From: Bacteroidetes bacterium SW_9_63_38
Lineage (GTDB): Bacteria > Bacteroidota > Rhodothermia > Rhodothermales > Salinibacteraceae
Assembly (NCBI GenBank): GCA_003022435.1
Contig: PXUA01000004.1
Coordinates: forward strand, 16,697 to 80,696
Length of the DNA: 64,000 nucleotides
Direction of reading: 5' to 3'
The position numbers were made by a program, and so were the translations under genes. Numbering within the stretch: position 1 is the first letter of the stretch; every line of letters starts with the position of its first letter. Below the pieces are notes generated by a model. It was not told the origin of the DNA. It made no database searches and was given only the letters and a program-made list of their open reading frames with translations. Shown here piece by piece: positions 8,892 to 17,044 of this stretch.

Positions 8892-9932
8892 TTACTTCTT
8901 GAGCATGTCGGTGACCTTCGTGCCGGTCACGTCGACGCCTTCGGCGCCGAAGACGGTGCCCATCTTCCGATCCTTGAAGCGTTGGAGGGCCAGCTCGTAG
9001 GCCTTTTCCGGCATGCCCACGTATCCCACGTCGGCGGCCAGTTCATCGGCGTTTTCGAGGTAGTACGTGATGAACTTCTCGACGATCGGGGTGAGCTTGG
9101 CCGTGTTCACGTAGATGAAGAGCGGGCGTGAGAGCGGCCGGTAGGAGCCGTTGGCCACCGTTTTCCTACTCGGCGTCACGCAGGAGGCACCGCTGTTGCG
9201 CTCGTCCGGGTCGACGGCCAGCACCTTCAGGTCCTTCTGATTTTCCTCGTAGTAGGCGAGTCCGAAGTAGCCGAGCGCATTCGGGGTGCCCTTGATGCCC
9301 TGCACGACCACGTTGTCGTCCTCACTGGCCGTGTACTCGGACCGGCTGGCGCCGCTTTCGCCCATGATGGCCTCCGTGAAGTAGTCGTACGTGCCGCTGG
9401 CCGTGCCGGGGCCGTACAGTTCGATGGGCTTGTCGGGAAACTCGCTGCGCAGCTGATTCCAGTTCTCGATGGAGCTTCCCGGCTCCCAGAGTTTTTCCAG
9501 CTCTCCGACCGTGAGGCAGTCGGCCCAGTCATTCTTCGGGTGGGCGATCACTGCCAGGCCATCGTAAGCCACCGGAATTTCGATGTACTCGATGCCGTTC
9601 ATTTTTGCCTTCTCCTTCTCCCCCGGCGAGATGGGCCGCGAAGCGTCGTTGATGGCGGTCTCCCCGCGCAGGAATTTGGCGAAGCCGCCGCCTGTGCCGC
9701 TCACACCGACGTTGACGCGTGCCCCCTGATTGCTCTTCATAAACTCCTCGGCCACGGCCTCGGTGAGGGGGAACACCGTGCTGGAGCCGTCGATGCTTAC
9801 GCTCGACGAGTCCGAGGAGCCGCCCCCGCACCCGGCGTAGACGAACGCCAGTGCAAGGATCCAGAGAGGAGCCACCCAGCGACTGAGCGTACGGGACGGG
9901 GCATTCGGCGAGGAAAACGGAAGAGGAATCAT
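8892..9932 (-). CDS. pstS: Phosphate-binding lipoprotein PstS
   Basis: The substrate-binding component that captures phosphate outside the inner membrane. The N-terminus has a hydrophobic segment ending in a lipobox-like YAGC followed by GGGSSDSSS, so it is likely a lipoprotein. The phosphate-binding fold is clear: [18 protein letters not shown] (the SSTV loop), [11 protein letters not shown], and SASRPIS-like [11 protein letters not shown]. The later [16 protein letters not shown] segment also binds phosphate. At 346 aa it is typical. Two start codons are possible; the first ATG at 9930-9932 leaves a longer signal region than average. It is first in the transporter operon and lies 139 bp downstream of phoB. 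Confidence 0.95.
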   Translation of the reverse strand: MIPLPFSSPNAPSRTLSRWVAPLWILALAFVYAGCGGGSSDSSSVSIDGSSTVFPLTEAVAEEFMKSNQGARVNVGVSGTGGGFAKFLRGETAINDASRPISPGEKEKAKMNGIEYIEIPVAYDGLAVIAHPKNDWADCLTVGELEKLWEPGSSIENWNQLRSEFPDKPIELYGPGTASGTYDYFTEAIMGESGASRSEYTASEDDNVVVQGIKGTPNALGYFGLAYYEENQKDLKVLAVDPDERNSGASCVTPSRKTVANGSYRPLSRPLFIYVNTAKLTPIVEKFITYYLENADELAADVGYVGMPEKAYELALQRFKDRKMGTVFGAEGVDVTGTKVTDMLKK

Positions 9933-10071
9933 AGAAAGTCGGAAAAGAAGAGTATCAGTTACGGTGAATCATAACGCTCGTGCCGATCAAGAGAGACCGC
10001 TTTCCGGCAAATCCACGCGGCCCGATCAATGTCGTCGGAACGCGGCGGAAAAACGCGGGCGGCGGCGACCG

Positions 10072-10788
10072 CTACTCCTTCATGCGGTAGCCGACGCCCT
10101 TGACGGTTTCGATGTACTCGCTGCCGATCTTCTGCCGAATCTTTCGTATATGCACGTCGACGGTCCGATCGACCACGTAGACGTCGCGCCCCCACACCTC
10201 GTCCAGAATTTCCTGCCGGGAAAAGACCTTTCCGGGGTGGGAGGCCAGAAAGTAGAGCAGCTCAAATTCTTTTCGGGGCAGGCGCATTTCTTCCTCCTCG
10301 TCCGCTTCCCCGTTGGCCTGAAAGACCAGGTACCGATCTCGGTCAATCCGCAGGTTGTGTACTTTGATTTGATCGGGGGGATCGGCGTGGCGGTGGGCAC
10401 TCCGGAGCAGGGCCTTCGTCTGGCTCACGATGACGGACACCGACACCGGCTTGCCGAGGTAAATGTCGGCCCCTACGTCGAGCCCCTCCACCTGGTCCTC
10501 CTCTTCGGATCGCGCGGTCAGCATCATGATGGGGATGGTACGGAGGTGAGCGTCCTTGCGCAGGCGTTCGCACACCTCGATGCCATCCATCTTCGGCATC
10601 ATGATGTCGAGAATAATGAGGTCCGGCTCGTGCTCTCGTGCCTGCTCCATGGCCTCGACGCCGTCCCGCGCCAGCAGGGTCTGGAAGCCCTCCTGCTCGA
10701 GGTTATACTCCAGCAGGCTGAGCAGGTCCTCCTCGTCGTCAACGACGAGGACCGTCGGTCCGTTGTCCCCGAGTTGAGGTGCGTTCAC
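10072..10788 (-). CDS. phoB: PhoB-type response regulator
   Basis: OmpR/PhoB-family transcription factor. The receiver domain has the acidic pocket VVDDEED (residues 15-21), phosphoacceptor D61 in ILDIMMPKMDG, and the Thr/Lys switch (MLTARSEEED ... IYLGKPVS). A C-terminal winged helix carries RKEFELLYFLASHPGKVFSR and VDVHIRKIRQKIG. It heads the minus-strand cluster with pstSCAB and phoU, so it probably activates them under phosphate limitation. No histidine kinase (PhoR) is encoded in the window; the cognate sensor must lie elsewhere. I could not identify convincing Pho boxes by eye. Confidence 0.93.
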   Translation of the reverse strand: MNAPQLGDNGPTVLVVDDEEDLLSLLEYNLEQEGFQTLLARDGVEAMEQAREHEPDLIILDIMMPKMDGIEVCERLRKDAHLRTIPIMMLTARSEEEDQVEGLDVGADIYLGKPVSVSVIVSQTKALLRSAHRHADPPDQIKVHNLRIDRDRYLVFQANGEADEEEEMRLPRKEFELLYFLASHPGKVFSRQEILDEVWGRDVYVVDRTVDVHIRKIRQKIGSEYIETVKGVGYRMKE

Positions 10789-11154
10789 GGTGGTACGAGG
10801 GAGTGGTGCCGGAAATAATGCGTCTCAGCACCGTTTTTCAGCGACTGGGGCGCGGCCACTCTGCTTCGGCCGAGCACCCGCACGCTCACCAGTCTCGGTA
10901 GGTACGGGCCCGTCGAACAGTGCCTCACACTTCAACATTGCGTCCTTTAAAGCTGTTGTTATTGAAGTATTATCATCGGGCCTCGGTCCGCTCCTTCGCG
11001 GGTTTTTTGCACCGGACCGCCGCGCCATCTCCGTACGTCGGACTCGCTGTCGGAAGAATGCTCCCACACAGCACCGCCCCCCGCCGGCCGAAGCCGACGA
11101 GGGGCGGGCGTTGTGGACAGAAGATCCGTCCGATGGGAATGGACCCGTTGTGCG
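10789..11154. other. Intergenic region upstream of phoB
   Basis: This 366-bp stretch lies between the phoB start and the stop of the next minus-strand gene, so it should contain the phoB promoter. There is a local AT-rich patch near 10935-10975 (CTTTAAAGCTGTTGTTATTG). I see no gene, repeat or recognisable RNA in it. Confidence 0.5.
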
Positions 11155-11616
11155 TTACTCAGCGGTACGGATCTGCCGCGAGGAATCGGCCTCCTCGGCC
11201 GCGTGGCGGGCGAGGACCGTCTCCGTGGCGTTCCGCACCAGATCGCTGCTCAGGGTTCCCTGCTGCACCTGGAGTCCCGCCATGGCCGCGTCGCTTCCGA
11301 TCGCGTCGAGCGCCGAAAGAGCCACAAGGCGGATCTCCTTCGTGTATCCGTGGGCCACGATGTCGTGGAGCGGCCCCACCAGATTGTCGAAGATGGCCTT
11401 GTTGTATCGGCCCGTGTGGGCGTATGCGCGAATGCGTCGCATCGCCTGCTTCTGCAGTGTCACCGACTCAGACGTCAAGTCTTGCATGAGTTCGGACTGA
11501 ACGACCTCTTCCGGCGTCGGGGAGTCGATGGTATTGGCCGGAGAGGCCACAACGCCCACCAGCAGGAGAATGAGAGAGAACGCGAGTGCCGTGATGATGC
11601 TTCGGAGTCGTTCCAT
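11155..11616 (-). CDS. Exported HEAT-repeat-like protein
   Basis: Small protein of 153 aa with a clear signal sequence (MERLRSIITALAFSLILLLV ... SPA). The rest is helical with HEAT-like spacing: VTLQKQAMRRIRAYAHTG, then YTKEIRLVALSALDAIGSD, then DLVRNATETVLARHAAEE. HEAT repeats act as protein-binding scaffolds, so a periplasmic adaptor role is a reasonable guess. It stands alone, upstream of phoB on the same strand but 366 bp away. No enzyme motif is present. Confidence 0.7.
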   Translation of the reverse strand: MERLRSIITALAFSLILLLVGVVASPANTIDSPTPEEVVQSELMQDLTSESVTLQKQAMRRIRAYAHTGRYNKAIFDNLVGPLHDIVAHGYTKEIRLVALSALDAIGSDAAMAGLQVQQGTLSSDLVRNATETVLARHAAEEADSSRQIRTAE

Positions 11617-12072
11617 GGGTGCTGTGTCGGTTGGTGATGGGTGCGTGCGAACGCAGTCGCTGATGTTGGTTTCGGCACCCGGGGCCGGCCGGAGCCGGTC
11701 GGGGGGCCGCGGACGTGCACCGCGGCGTCGCCCACCAGCGCGTCATTCGGCCCTACGCCCTCCCCCCCGAGATGTGGCAGAATTCTGTCGGGAAAATGTG
11801 TGTTCTCGGTAGACATCGTTTGAAGGAAGTGCTTCCAGCGGGTCGGAAGCACTTTCGTTAACAACTCCGTCACACGGCGATCAGAGAGGATTTTCTATCG
11901 AAGCGATTCCAAAAAGGTACATATATTGTATACTATTCTTATCTTTTTGTCTGCGCACAATTTTACGCATCCTCTCCGGTCACGCCGTTCATCGAAACGG
12001 ATTCGCCATCGACGATCCCCGATTCCGAACCCGTCTCGGCTGCGCCTCTAGAGACTGTTTTGATTCACGGTC
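11617..12072. other. Divergent intergenic region
   Basis: This 456-bp region lies between two divergent genes and should contain both promoters. The only notable stretch is AT-rich (11910-11960, including ACATATATTGTATACTATTC), in sharp contrast to the GC-rich surroundings. It is a plausible promoter zone for the zinc-ribbon gene. No gene or repeat is supported. Confidence 0.45.
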
Positions 12073-12945
12073 GTGATGTACTGCACCGGCTGCTACACGT
12101 CAGTGGAAAACGGGCAGGAAACGTGTCCTGGATGTGGTGCGACGCTCTCGGACCAGCCGCAGACAGGATTGCCCCCGCTCCGGGAGGAGGAGCCGCCCGT
12201 CCCGTCGTCCTCCAGATCGGTCTCACTCTCGGAGGCCACTGCCGTCAGCGTGGCCTGCCCGCACTGTGAAGCGCGTCCCGTGGAGGAGGTCGCGACGGGA
12301 CAACAGCTGACGAGCTTTCTCGTAGATCATCAGGCGGATACCTACACCTTCGTCGGATGTCACCGGTGTGTCCGCGGCAAGCTGTTAAGCACGGCGGGCA
12401 CGACGGCGTTACTGGGATGGTGGGGCCTCCTTGGGCTGTTCGTTCCCCCCTTCGTTGTGCTCTGGAACGTTGCACGAGGGTGCTACAACCGCGGGCCGAA
12501 CCGGCATCTGGTGGAGGAACTGGTGGAGGCGACGCAATCGTTTTCGCTTCTGGCAGATCCCGAGGCGTTTGATGCCGAGGCGTATCATCCCCTCGATGGA
12601 CATGTTCGCGGGCTCGCCCGACTGGCAGTCGCGGCGGCTCAGTCCGGCGGGACAATGGGAGAAACGCAGCGCGATGCAATTCGGGACGGCCTTGCGGCAC
12701 TGGCTCCCGACTATCCGCCGTCAAGCATTGACATCATTCTTCAACAGGTCGCGGAGGAGCGCCTCGACGCCGAGGGGGTCGCCGCCGAACTCGCGTCGGC
12801 CCTCACGCCTGGGTGGAAACGAAGTGCCCTACAACTGGTGAGTCAGGTGTATCAAGCCGACTCGGTGCCGGGCGACCCCGACCTCATGCATACGCTTGCC
12901 GAGCACATGGGCGTCGAAGGAGACGACGTGGGCGCGTCTCTTTAA
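12073..12945 (+). CDS. Zinc-ribbon membrane protein of unknown function
   Basis: A 290-aa protein opening with a zinc ribbon (CTGC ... CPGC, residues 4-22), then a Pro-rich linker, then a second pair (CPHC near residue 59 and CHRC near residue 95). A strongly hydrophobic segment (TALLGWWGLLGLFVPPFVVLW) follows at about residues 107-128. The C-terminal 150 residues are helical and acidic (LARLAVAAAQSGGTMGETQR), reminiscent of TerB-like tellurite-resistance folds, though I cannot assign it. The zinc ribbon plus a single membrane hairpin suggests a membrane-tethered adaptor. The second in-frame Met (codon 2) is equally possible as start. No operon partners. Confidence 0.75.
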   Translation: MMYCTGCYTSVENGQETCPGCGATLSDQPQTGLPPLREEEPPVPSSSRSVSLSEATAVSVACPHCEARPVEEVATGQQLTSFLVDHQADTYTFVGCHRCVRGKLLSTAGTTALLGWWGLLGLFVPPFVVLWNVARGCYNRGPNRHLVEELVEATQSFSLLADPEAFDAEAYHPLDGHVRGLARLAVAAAQSGGTMGETQRDAIRDGLAALAPDYPPSSIDIILQQVAEERLDAEGVAAELASALTPGWKRSALQLVSQVYQADSVPGDPDLMHTLAEHMGVEGDDVGASL

Positions 12946-12953
12946 CGTCTCAG

Positions 12954-13189
12954 AACCTGTTTTGCGAGCGGGTGCGTCGCCGAGATGCAGTAGGCGAAGC
13001 TGCAAAATGGCGCCCGAATGATCCTGGCAAGCGCGCTTGCCTCTAGCGGCGCTACCAGGGAGGAGATCTCGGATCTCCAATGCAGAAGCCATTTTGCGCT
13101 GAGAAGTCGCAGCGCTGGGAGCAGGGGCATCTAAATGGACGCGACCGAGTACTCGCCGGAGTGGCCGTGAACGTCTCGCCAAACAGGTT
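12954..13189. mobile_element. 236-bp MITE with CTCAG target duplication
   Basis: The terminal inverted repeat AACCTGTTTTGCGAG (12954-12968) matches its partner at 13175-13189 (inverse AACCTGTTTGGCGAG) at 14 of 15 positions. The direct repeat CTCAG flanks it (12949-12953 and 13190-13194). It contains no ORF. Inside are a perfect palindrome GGCAAGCGCGCTTGCC (13026-13041), the 17-mer GGAGATCTCGGATCTCC (13062-13078), and the inverted pair GCAAAATGGC/GCCATTTTGC. The ends look like those of IS5-type elements, which I infer only from memory. It fills the gap before the MATE gene. Confidence 0.75.
13062..13078. repeat. 17-bp variable-arm palindrome
   Basis: GGAGATC-TCG-GATCTCC: seven-base arms around three bases. 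It is one member of the family also seen at 28891, 37504, 45324, 49435, 59538, 59713, 59997, 60518 and 60743. Arms differ between copies but remain complementary. Confidence 0.6.
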
Positions 13190-13293
13190 CTCAGAGGACC
13201 CGATCTGAGATCAGCGGCTGCCGTCGGACAGAGCGACGGGATTCCCCTTGACGTGGTGCTCGCTTCTTTCCCCACAGAAACTTTGTTCTCGGA

Positions 13294-14607
13294 GTGCGTC
13301 TGCTTCGCCCCTACGACCGCGACATTCTGGCCCTGGCCGTTCCCGCCCTGGCTGGGCTGGCGGCCGACCCGCTGGTGTCCCTCATCGATACGGCGTTCGT
13401 GGGACGGCTGGGGCGCGTGCCGCTGGCGGCCCTCGGGGTGAACACGTCGATCTTTTCGATGACGTTCGTCGTCTTCAACTTTCTTGCCTACGGCACCACG
13501 CCGCGGGTGGGACGGGCCCTGGGGGAGGACGATCGCGAAGAGGCCGGACGAGCCGTCGTGCGGGCCCTCACGCTGGCGGTTCTGGTGGGGATCGGGGCAC
13601 TCATGGTCTTGCAGGTCCTGGCCCGCCCGATTCTCCAGCTCATGGGCGCAAGCGCGGAGCTGAGGGGGCCTGCTTTGCAATACCTGCGTGTGCGCGCCCT
13701 GGCGGGGCCGGCCGTGCTTCTCATCACCGCTGGGCACGGGGCCTTCCGCGGCTATCAGGACACCCGGACGCCGATGGTCGTCACCATCGGCTTTAATATC
13801 GCCAATGCGGGTCTGGACCCGCTTCTCATGTTCATCCTCGACTGGGGGCTGGTCGGGGCCGCGGCGGCGACAGCCATCGCCCAGTGGCTCGGCGCCCTCG
13901 TCTTTCTATGGCTCCTACTGGGACGGCGCCGGGAGGCGTTGGGCATACGGCTCCAGTGGCCGTCGCTGCGCTCGCTGGTGCCGTTCCTCAAGGTGGGGTG
14001 TGACCTGCTGCTGCGGACCGGGTCGTTGGTGGGCACCATGACGCTGGCAACGGCGGTCGCGGCGCGCGTCGGCGTCACGGCGGTGGCCGCCCATCAGGTG
14101 GCGCATCAGCTCTGGCTCTTTCTGGCGCTGGTGGTGGATGCCCTCGCCGTCGCGGCCCAGGCGCTCGTGTCCAAGCACCTCGGCGCCGACGATCCGGAGA
14201 CGGCCCGAGCGGTGTCCGATCGCTTGTTTCAGTGGGGGCTGCTCGTGGGCGTTGTACTCGGCGTCGGGTTCTTCCTCCTGCGGCCCGTGCTGCCCGCCTT
14301 CTTCACGGACGATCCCGACACGATTGCGGCGCTGCTCGACGTGTACCTGTTCGTGGCCCTGCTCCAACCGCTCAACGGCCTCGTCTTCGTGGGCGACGGC
14401 ATTTACATGGGTGCCGAGGCGTTTCCGTACCTCGCGAAGGCGATGATCGGAACGGCCCTCACAGCAGCCGCGGTGCTCGGACTGGTGGGGCCGATGGGAT
14501 GGGGCCTCCCGGGCGTGTGGTGGGGCATCGCCACGCTCATGGGCGGACGGCTCGCGACCCTGGCCGGGCCGTATCTACAGGGGCGGCTGTTCAGGCCGGA
14601 GGCATGA
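13294..14607 (+). CDS. MATE-family efflux transporter (DinF-like)
   Basis: Inner-membrane antiporter of the multidrug and toxin extrusion family, exporting organic compounds in exchange for Na+ or H+. The 437-aa sequence has twelve hydrophobic segments in two homologous halves. Its N-terminal signature ILALAVPALAGLAADPLVSL-IDTAFVGRLG is diagnostic of the DinF branch. The first half has the FNFLAYGTTPRVGRALGE loop, and the second half begins at VPFLKVGCDLLLRTGSL. I use the GTG start at 13294 (MRLLRPYDRDIL); no better upstream Met exists. The 236-bp MITE ends 104 bp upstream and may have altered its promoter. The substrate cannot be read from sequence. Confidence 0.9.
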   Translation: MRLLRPYDRDILALAVPALAGLAADPLVSLIDTAFVGRLGRVPLAALGVNTSIFSMTFVVFNFLAYGTTPRVGRALGEDDREEAGRAVVRALTLAVLVGIGALMVLQVLARPILQLMGASAELRGPALQYLRVRALAGPAVLLITAGHGAFRGYQDTRTPMVVTIGFNIANAGLDPLLMFILDWGLVGAAAATAIAQWLGALVFLWLLLGRRREALGIRLQWPSLRSLVPFLKVGCDLLLRTGSLVGTMTLATAVAARVGVTAVAAHQVAHQLWLFLALVVDALAVAAQALVSKHLGADDPETARAVSDRLFQWGLLVGVVLGVGFFLLRPVLPAFFTDDPDTIAALLDVYLFVALLQPLNGLVFVGDGIYMGAEAFPYLAKAMIGTALTAAAVLGLVGPMGWGLPGVWWGIATLMGGRLATLAGPYLQGRLFRPEA

Positions 14608-14613
14608 GTAGAG

Positions 14614-15384
14614 TTACGGCCCGAGGGGACTCGTGTACGACACGGCCACGAGAATCACGTCGTGACGCAGCGCGGGGGGCGTGCGGGTGAGCGGCGGCGG
14701 TTCGAACCCGAGACGGCCGCGCTCGGCCTCGGGGCGCTGGTTGGTCGTGAACAGGGACCGGACACCGGGGGCGTAGCGCAGATTGAGCGTCACCGTGCCC
14801 CTCCCTACGGGGTACCCGAGGCCCAGTCCCACGAGCCCGCCCACATCCCAGCGCTGGATGAGGTCGTTTTCCAGTAGATCGATCCGCTCCTCGACGGTCC
14901 GGGACGCGGTGCGCAGGGTACGACGCACGCTGCCGCCCGTGGCAACGGCGCCCGTGACCCCGGCGACGGCGTACAGGGACAGCGGCCCCGGCAGGGCGAT
15001 GTCGCGACGCCCGAGCAGGTGCACCTGCACGTACGCAAGCCGGTACCGCTCCGCCGTGTACAGACTGAAATCGGCCCGCGACAAGTGCGCGCCCTTGCGC
15101 ACATACTGCAGCTCCGGCTGCACCGACCAGTGCTCGGTGAGGGGGACGACAAGGTGGCCGCCCACGTGCGCGTCGATCCGGACGTTTGTACTTGCTTTCG
15201 TCTCACCCGCCTGGCTGACGAACGGGGTGGCGCTATCGTTCAGAAACCCGAATGCGGGGCCGAGGCGCACTCCCCCGCGAACGTCCTGCGCCTGAGCCCC
15301 GTACAGCGACAGCAACATGAACAGGAAGCCCAGCACACCGATGCGGAGAAGGGAGCGGCAGGCGCCGCCGGCAGGATGCATCAT
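14614..15384 (-). CDS. PorT-like outer-membrane beta-barrel protein
   Basis: A 256-aa exported protein with a signal peptide ending in YGAQAQ. Amphipathic strands alternate with Gly/Arg-rich turns: VRGGVRLGPAFGFL, HVGGHLVVPLTEHWSVQPEL, YVQVHLLGRRDIALP, LSLYAVAGVTGAVATGG, VGGLVGLGLGYPVGRG. It ends in an aromatic-poor strand (DVILVAVSYTSPLGP). This resembles the PorT-family/outer-membrane barrel domain common in Bacteroidota, whose founding member acts in type IX secretion; most relatives have no known role. Start chosen at the first of two consecutive Met codons (15382-15384), directly before the signal sequence. It converges with the MATE gene. Confidence 0.8.
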   Translation of the reverse strand: MMHPAGGACRSLLRIGVLGFLFMLLSLYGAQAQDVRGGVRLGPAFGFLNDSATPFVSQAGETKASTNVRIDAHVGGHLVVPLTEHWSVQPELQYVRKGAHLSRADFSLYTAERYRLAYVQVHLLGRRDIALPGPLSLYAVAGVTGAVATGGSVRRTLRTASRTVEERIDLLENDLIQRWDVGGLVGLGLGYPVGRGTVTLNLRYAPGVRSLFTTNQRPEAERGRLGFEPPPLTRTPPALRHDVILVAVSYTSPLGP

Positions 15385-15467
15385 GCCGAACCTGAGAATG
15401 GATGCAAGACGGATTCGAATGCAGAGTCGGCAGCTGGACCCGAGTAGCATAGAGCGGGACGGAACGA

Positions 15468-16189
15468 ATGTTCGAGTTTACCGCTCTGGGCGCGATCGTG
15501 CTGGGGACGGGCCTCGCGTACCTGATGCTGGTCGGGCACCGGCTGCTGCCGGCCCGCATCAAGCCGCAGGAGGACCTGGCCGAGGAGTCATCGTTTCGGC
15601 AGGAGAAGCTTCCGGTGGCGCTGAGCACCATTGGGCTCGTTGTGGGACTGGCCGCGCTGGAGGTGGTGCCGATCATGGTGTCGGCGCTCGGCGGCATCGT
15701 GGCGATGGTCAGCACCGGCTGCGTACGCCCCAACGAGGTGTACGAGGCCGTGGACTGGAGCGTCATTTTTCTGCTGGCGGGCCTCATTCCGCTGGGCATG
15801 GCCGTGGAGCGGTCCGGCACGGCGGCGTACCTGGCGACGGCCATCACCGGCGTGAGCGACATGCTTCCGCCCCTCGCGTTGCTGTTCGTCTTCTACGTGG
15901 TGACACCCCTCGTCACGCAGGTCGTCAGCAACAATGCCAGCGTGATTCTCATGATTCCCATGGCCGTGGAGGCCGCCGAGATCACGGGGCGGACCCGTTC
16001 TCGTTCGTCCTCGCGGTGACGTTTGCGGCCAGCTGTGCCCTCCTCACTCCCATCGGCTACCAGACCAACCTGATGGTGTACGGGCCGGGGGGCTACCGCT
16101 CTACGGACTTCGTGCGCATGGGCGCTCCCCTCCAGCTCTTGCTTGCATTCGTCACCTGCGGCGGCATCTGGCTCCTCTGGGGCGTGTAG
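15468..16189 (+). pseudogene. SLC13/DASS-type anion permease, C-terminal remnant
   Basis: Only the C-terminal half of a dicarboxylate/sulfate-type Na+ symporter is present. It starts at the mid-protein segment FEFTALGAIVLGTG-LAYLML, followed by VDWSVIFLLAGLIPLGMAVE and VVSNNASVILMIPMAVEAAE. The SNNAS/TNNA element is the family's ion and substrate motif. A single-base shift near 15990 (acggggcgg) breaks the frame; the tail resumes as DPFSFVLAVTFAASCALLTP ... YQTNLMVYGPGGY in another frame. The N-terminal membrane domain and the usual TrkA_C region are absent: upstream is the divergent barrel gene. Truncation plus frameshift make it non-functional. Confidence 0.85.
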
Positions 16190-16223
16190 CCAGTGGCGAA
16201 TTGCGAATGCCGTGGAATCGTTA

Positions 16224-16880
16224 TTACGCCTCCGCCTTGCGGCGGACGGTGAGGGTGCCGTGCTTGGTGAGGTGCACGTCGACGACCGACAGGGCGGGAA
16301 CGACGGCGTTGGCGTCGGACAGGTCCTCGGCGGCGGCGCTCGTGGCCACGCCGATGGCTTGCGTGCCGGCGCGCCGCGCCGCCTCAATGCCCAAGGGGGC
16401 ATCCTCAAAGACGACGCAATCGCCGGGCGGCACGTCCAGCCGCTCGGCGGCGAGTTCGTACGCGTCGGGGGCTGGCTTGCCGCGCGTCACGTCGTCGGCC
16501 GTCACAAACACGTTGGGGGTGGGGAGGCCCACGTGATTCAGTCGGTTGGTGGCCGTGCGGCGGCGGGCACTCGTGGCAATCGCCCACCGCTCGGGCGGCA
16601 ATCCGTCGAGAATGTCTTTCACCCCGTTGAATGCGTGCACGTGGTCGGGAGCGGCCGCCATGATGTCCTGCATGCGGTCGACCTCCGCCTCGGAATCGAG
16701 ATCCGGCGCCACCTCTTCGATGACCTCGACCATCGGGCGCCCATGGTAGATGGCCTTCACGTCCTCGAAGGGAATGTCGCGCTGCTCGGCCCACTCCCGC
16801 CAGCGTTTTTCGATCGCATCGTCGGAATCGATAATCACGCCGTCGAGGTCAAAAATGACGGCAATGCAGGACAGCGGCAT
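16224..16880 (-). CDS. HAD-superfamily phosphatase (beta-PGM-like)
   Basis: Cytosolic haloacid-dehalogenase-fold enzyme of subfamily IA, acting on a small phosphorylated metabolite. Motif I is FDLDGVIIDSD (nucleophile D10, acid D12 from the start used). Motif II is IATSARR, the motif III lysine is in TRGKPAPDAYELAAERL, and motif IV is CVVFEDAPLGIEAA. The four-helix cap between motifs I and II matches sugar-phosphate phosphatases and beta-phosphoglucomutase. The ATG at 16878-16880 places motif I at residues 9-14; a 13-residue longer form from 16919 is less typical. No neighbours indicate the substrate. Confidence 0.9.
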   Translation of the reverse strand: MPLSCIAVIFDLDGVIIDSDDAIEKRWREWAEQRDIPFEDVKAIYHGRPMVEVIEEVAPDLDSEAEVDRMQDIMAAAPDHVHAFNGVKDILDGLPPERWAIATSARRRTATNRLNHVGLPTPNVFVTADDVTRGKPAPDAYELAAERLDVPPGDCVVFEDAPLGIEAARRAGTQAIGVATSAAAEDLSDANAVVPALSVVDVHLTKHGTLTVRRKAEA

Positions 16881-17044
16881 GGGAGGATGGGTCGCGATGA
16901 GGATGTATTGGAACAGCATGAAGTGCTATTGCGGCCCGCGCTGCGAAGTTCGGGATCCTGCCGGACGGAAGCGGTTTCAGTAACGATGATTCACCGATAG
17001 TCTACAGGACCTTCACGCAGGCTGAGTTCCACTCGTGCACGCGC

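Noticed and set aside
10789-11154. Pho boxes upstream of phoB
   Set aside because: No convincing pair of conserved 7-bp direct repeats with 4-bp spacing was found by eye.
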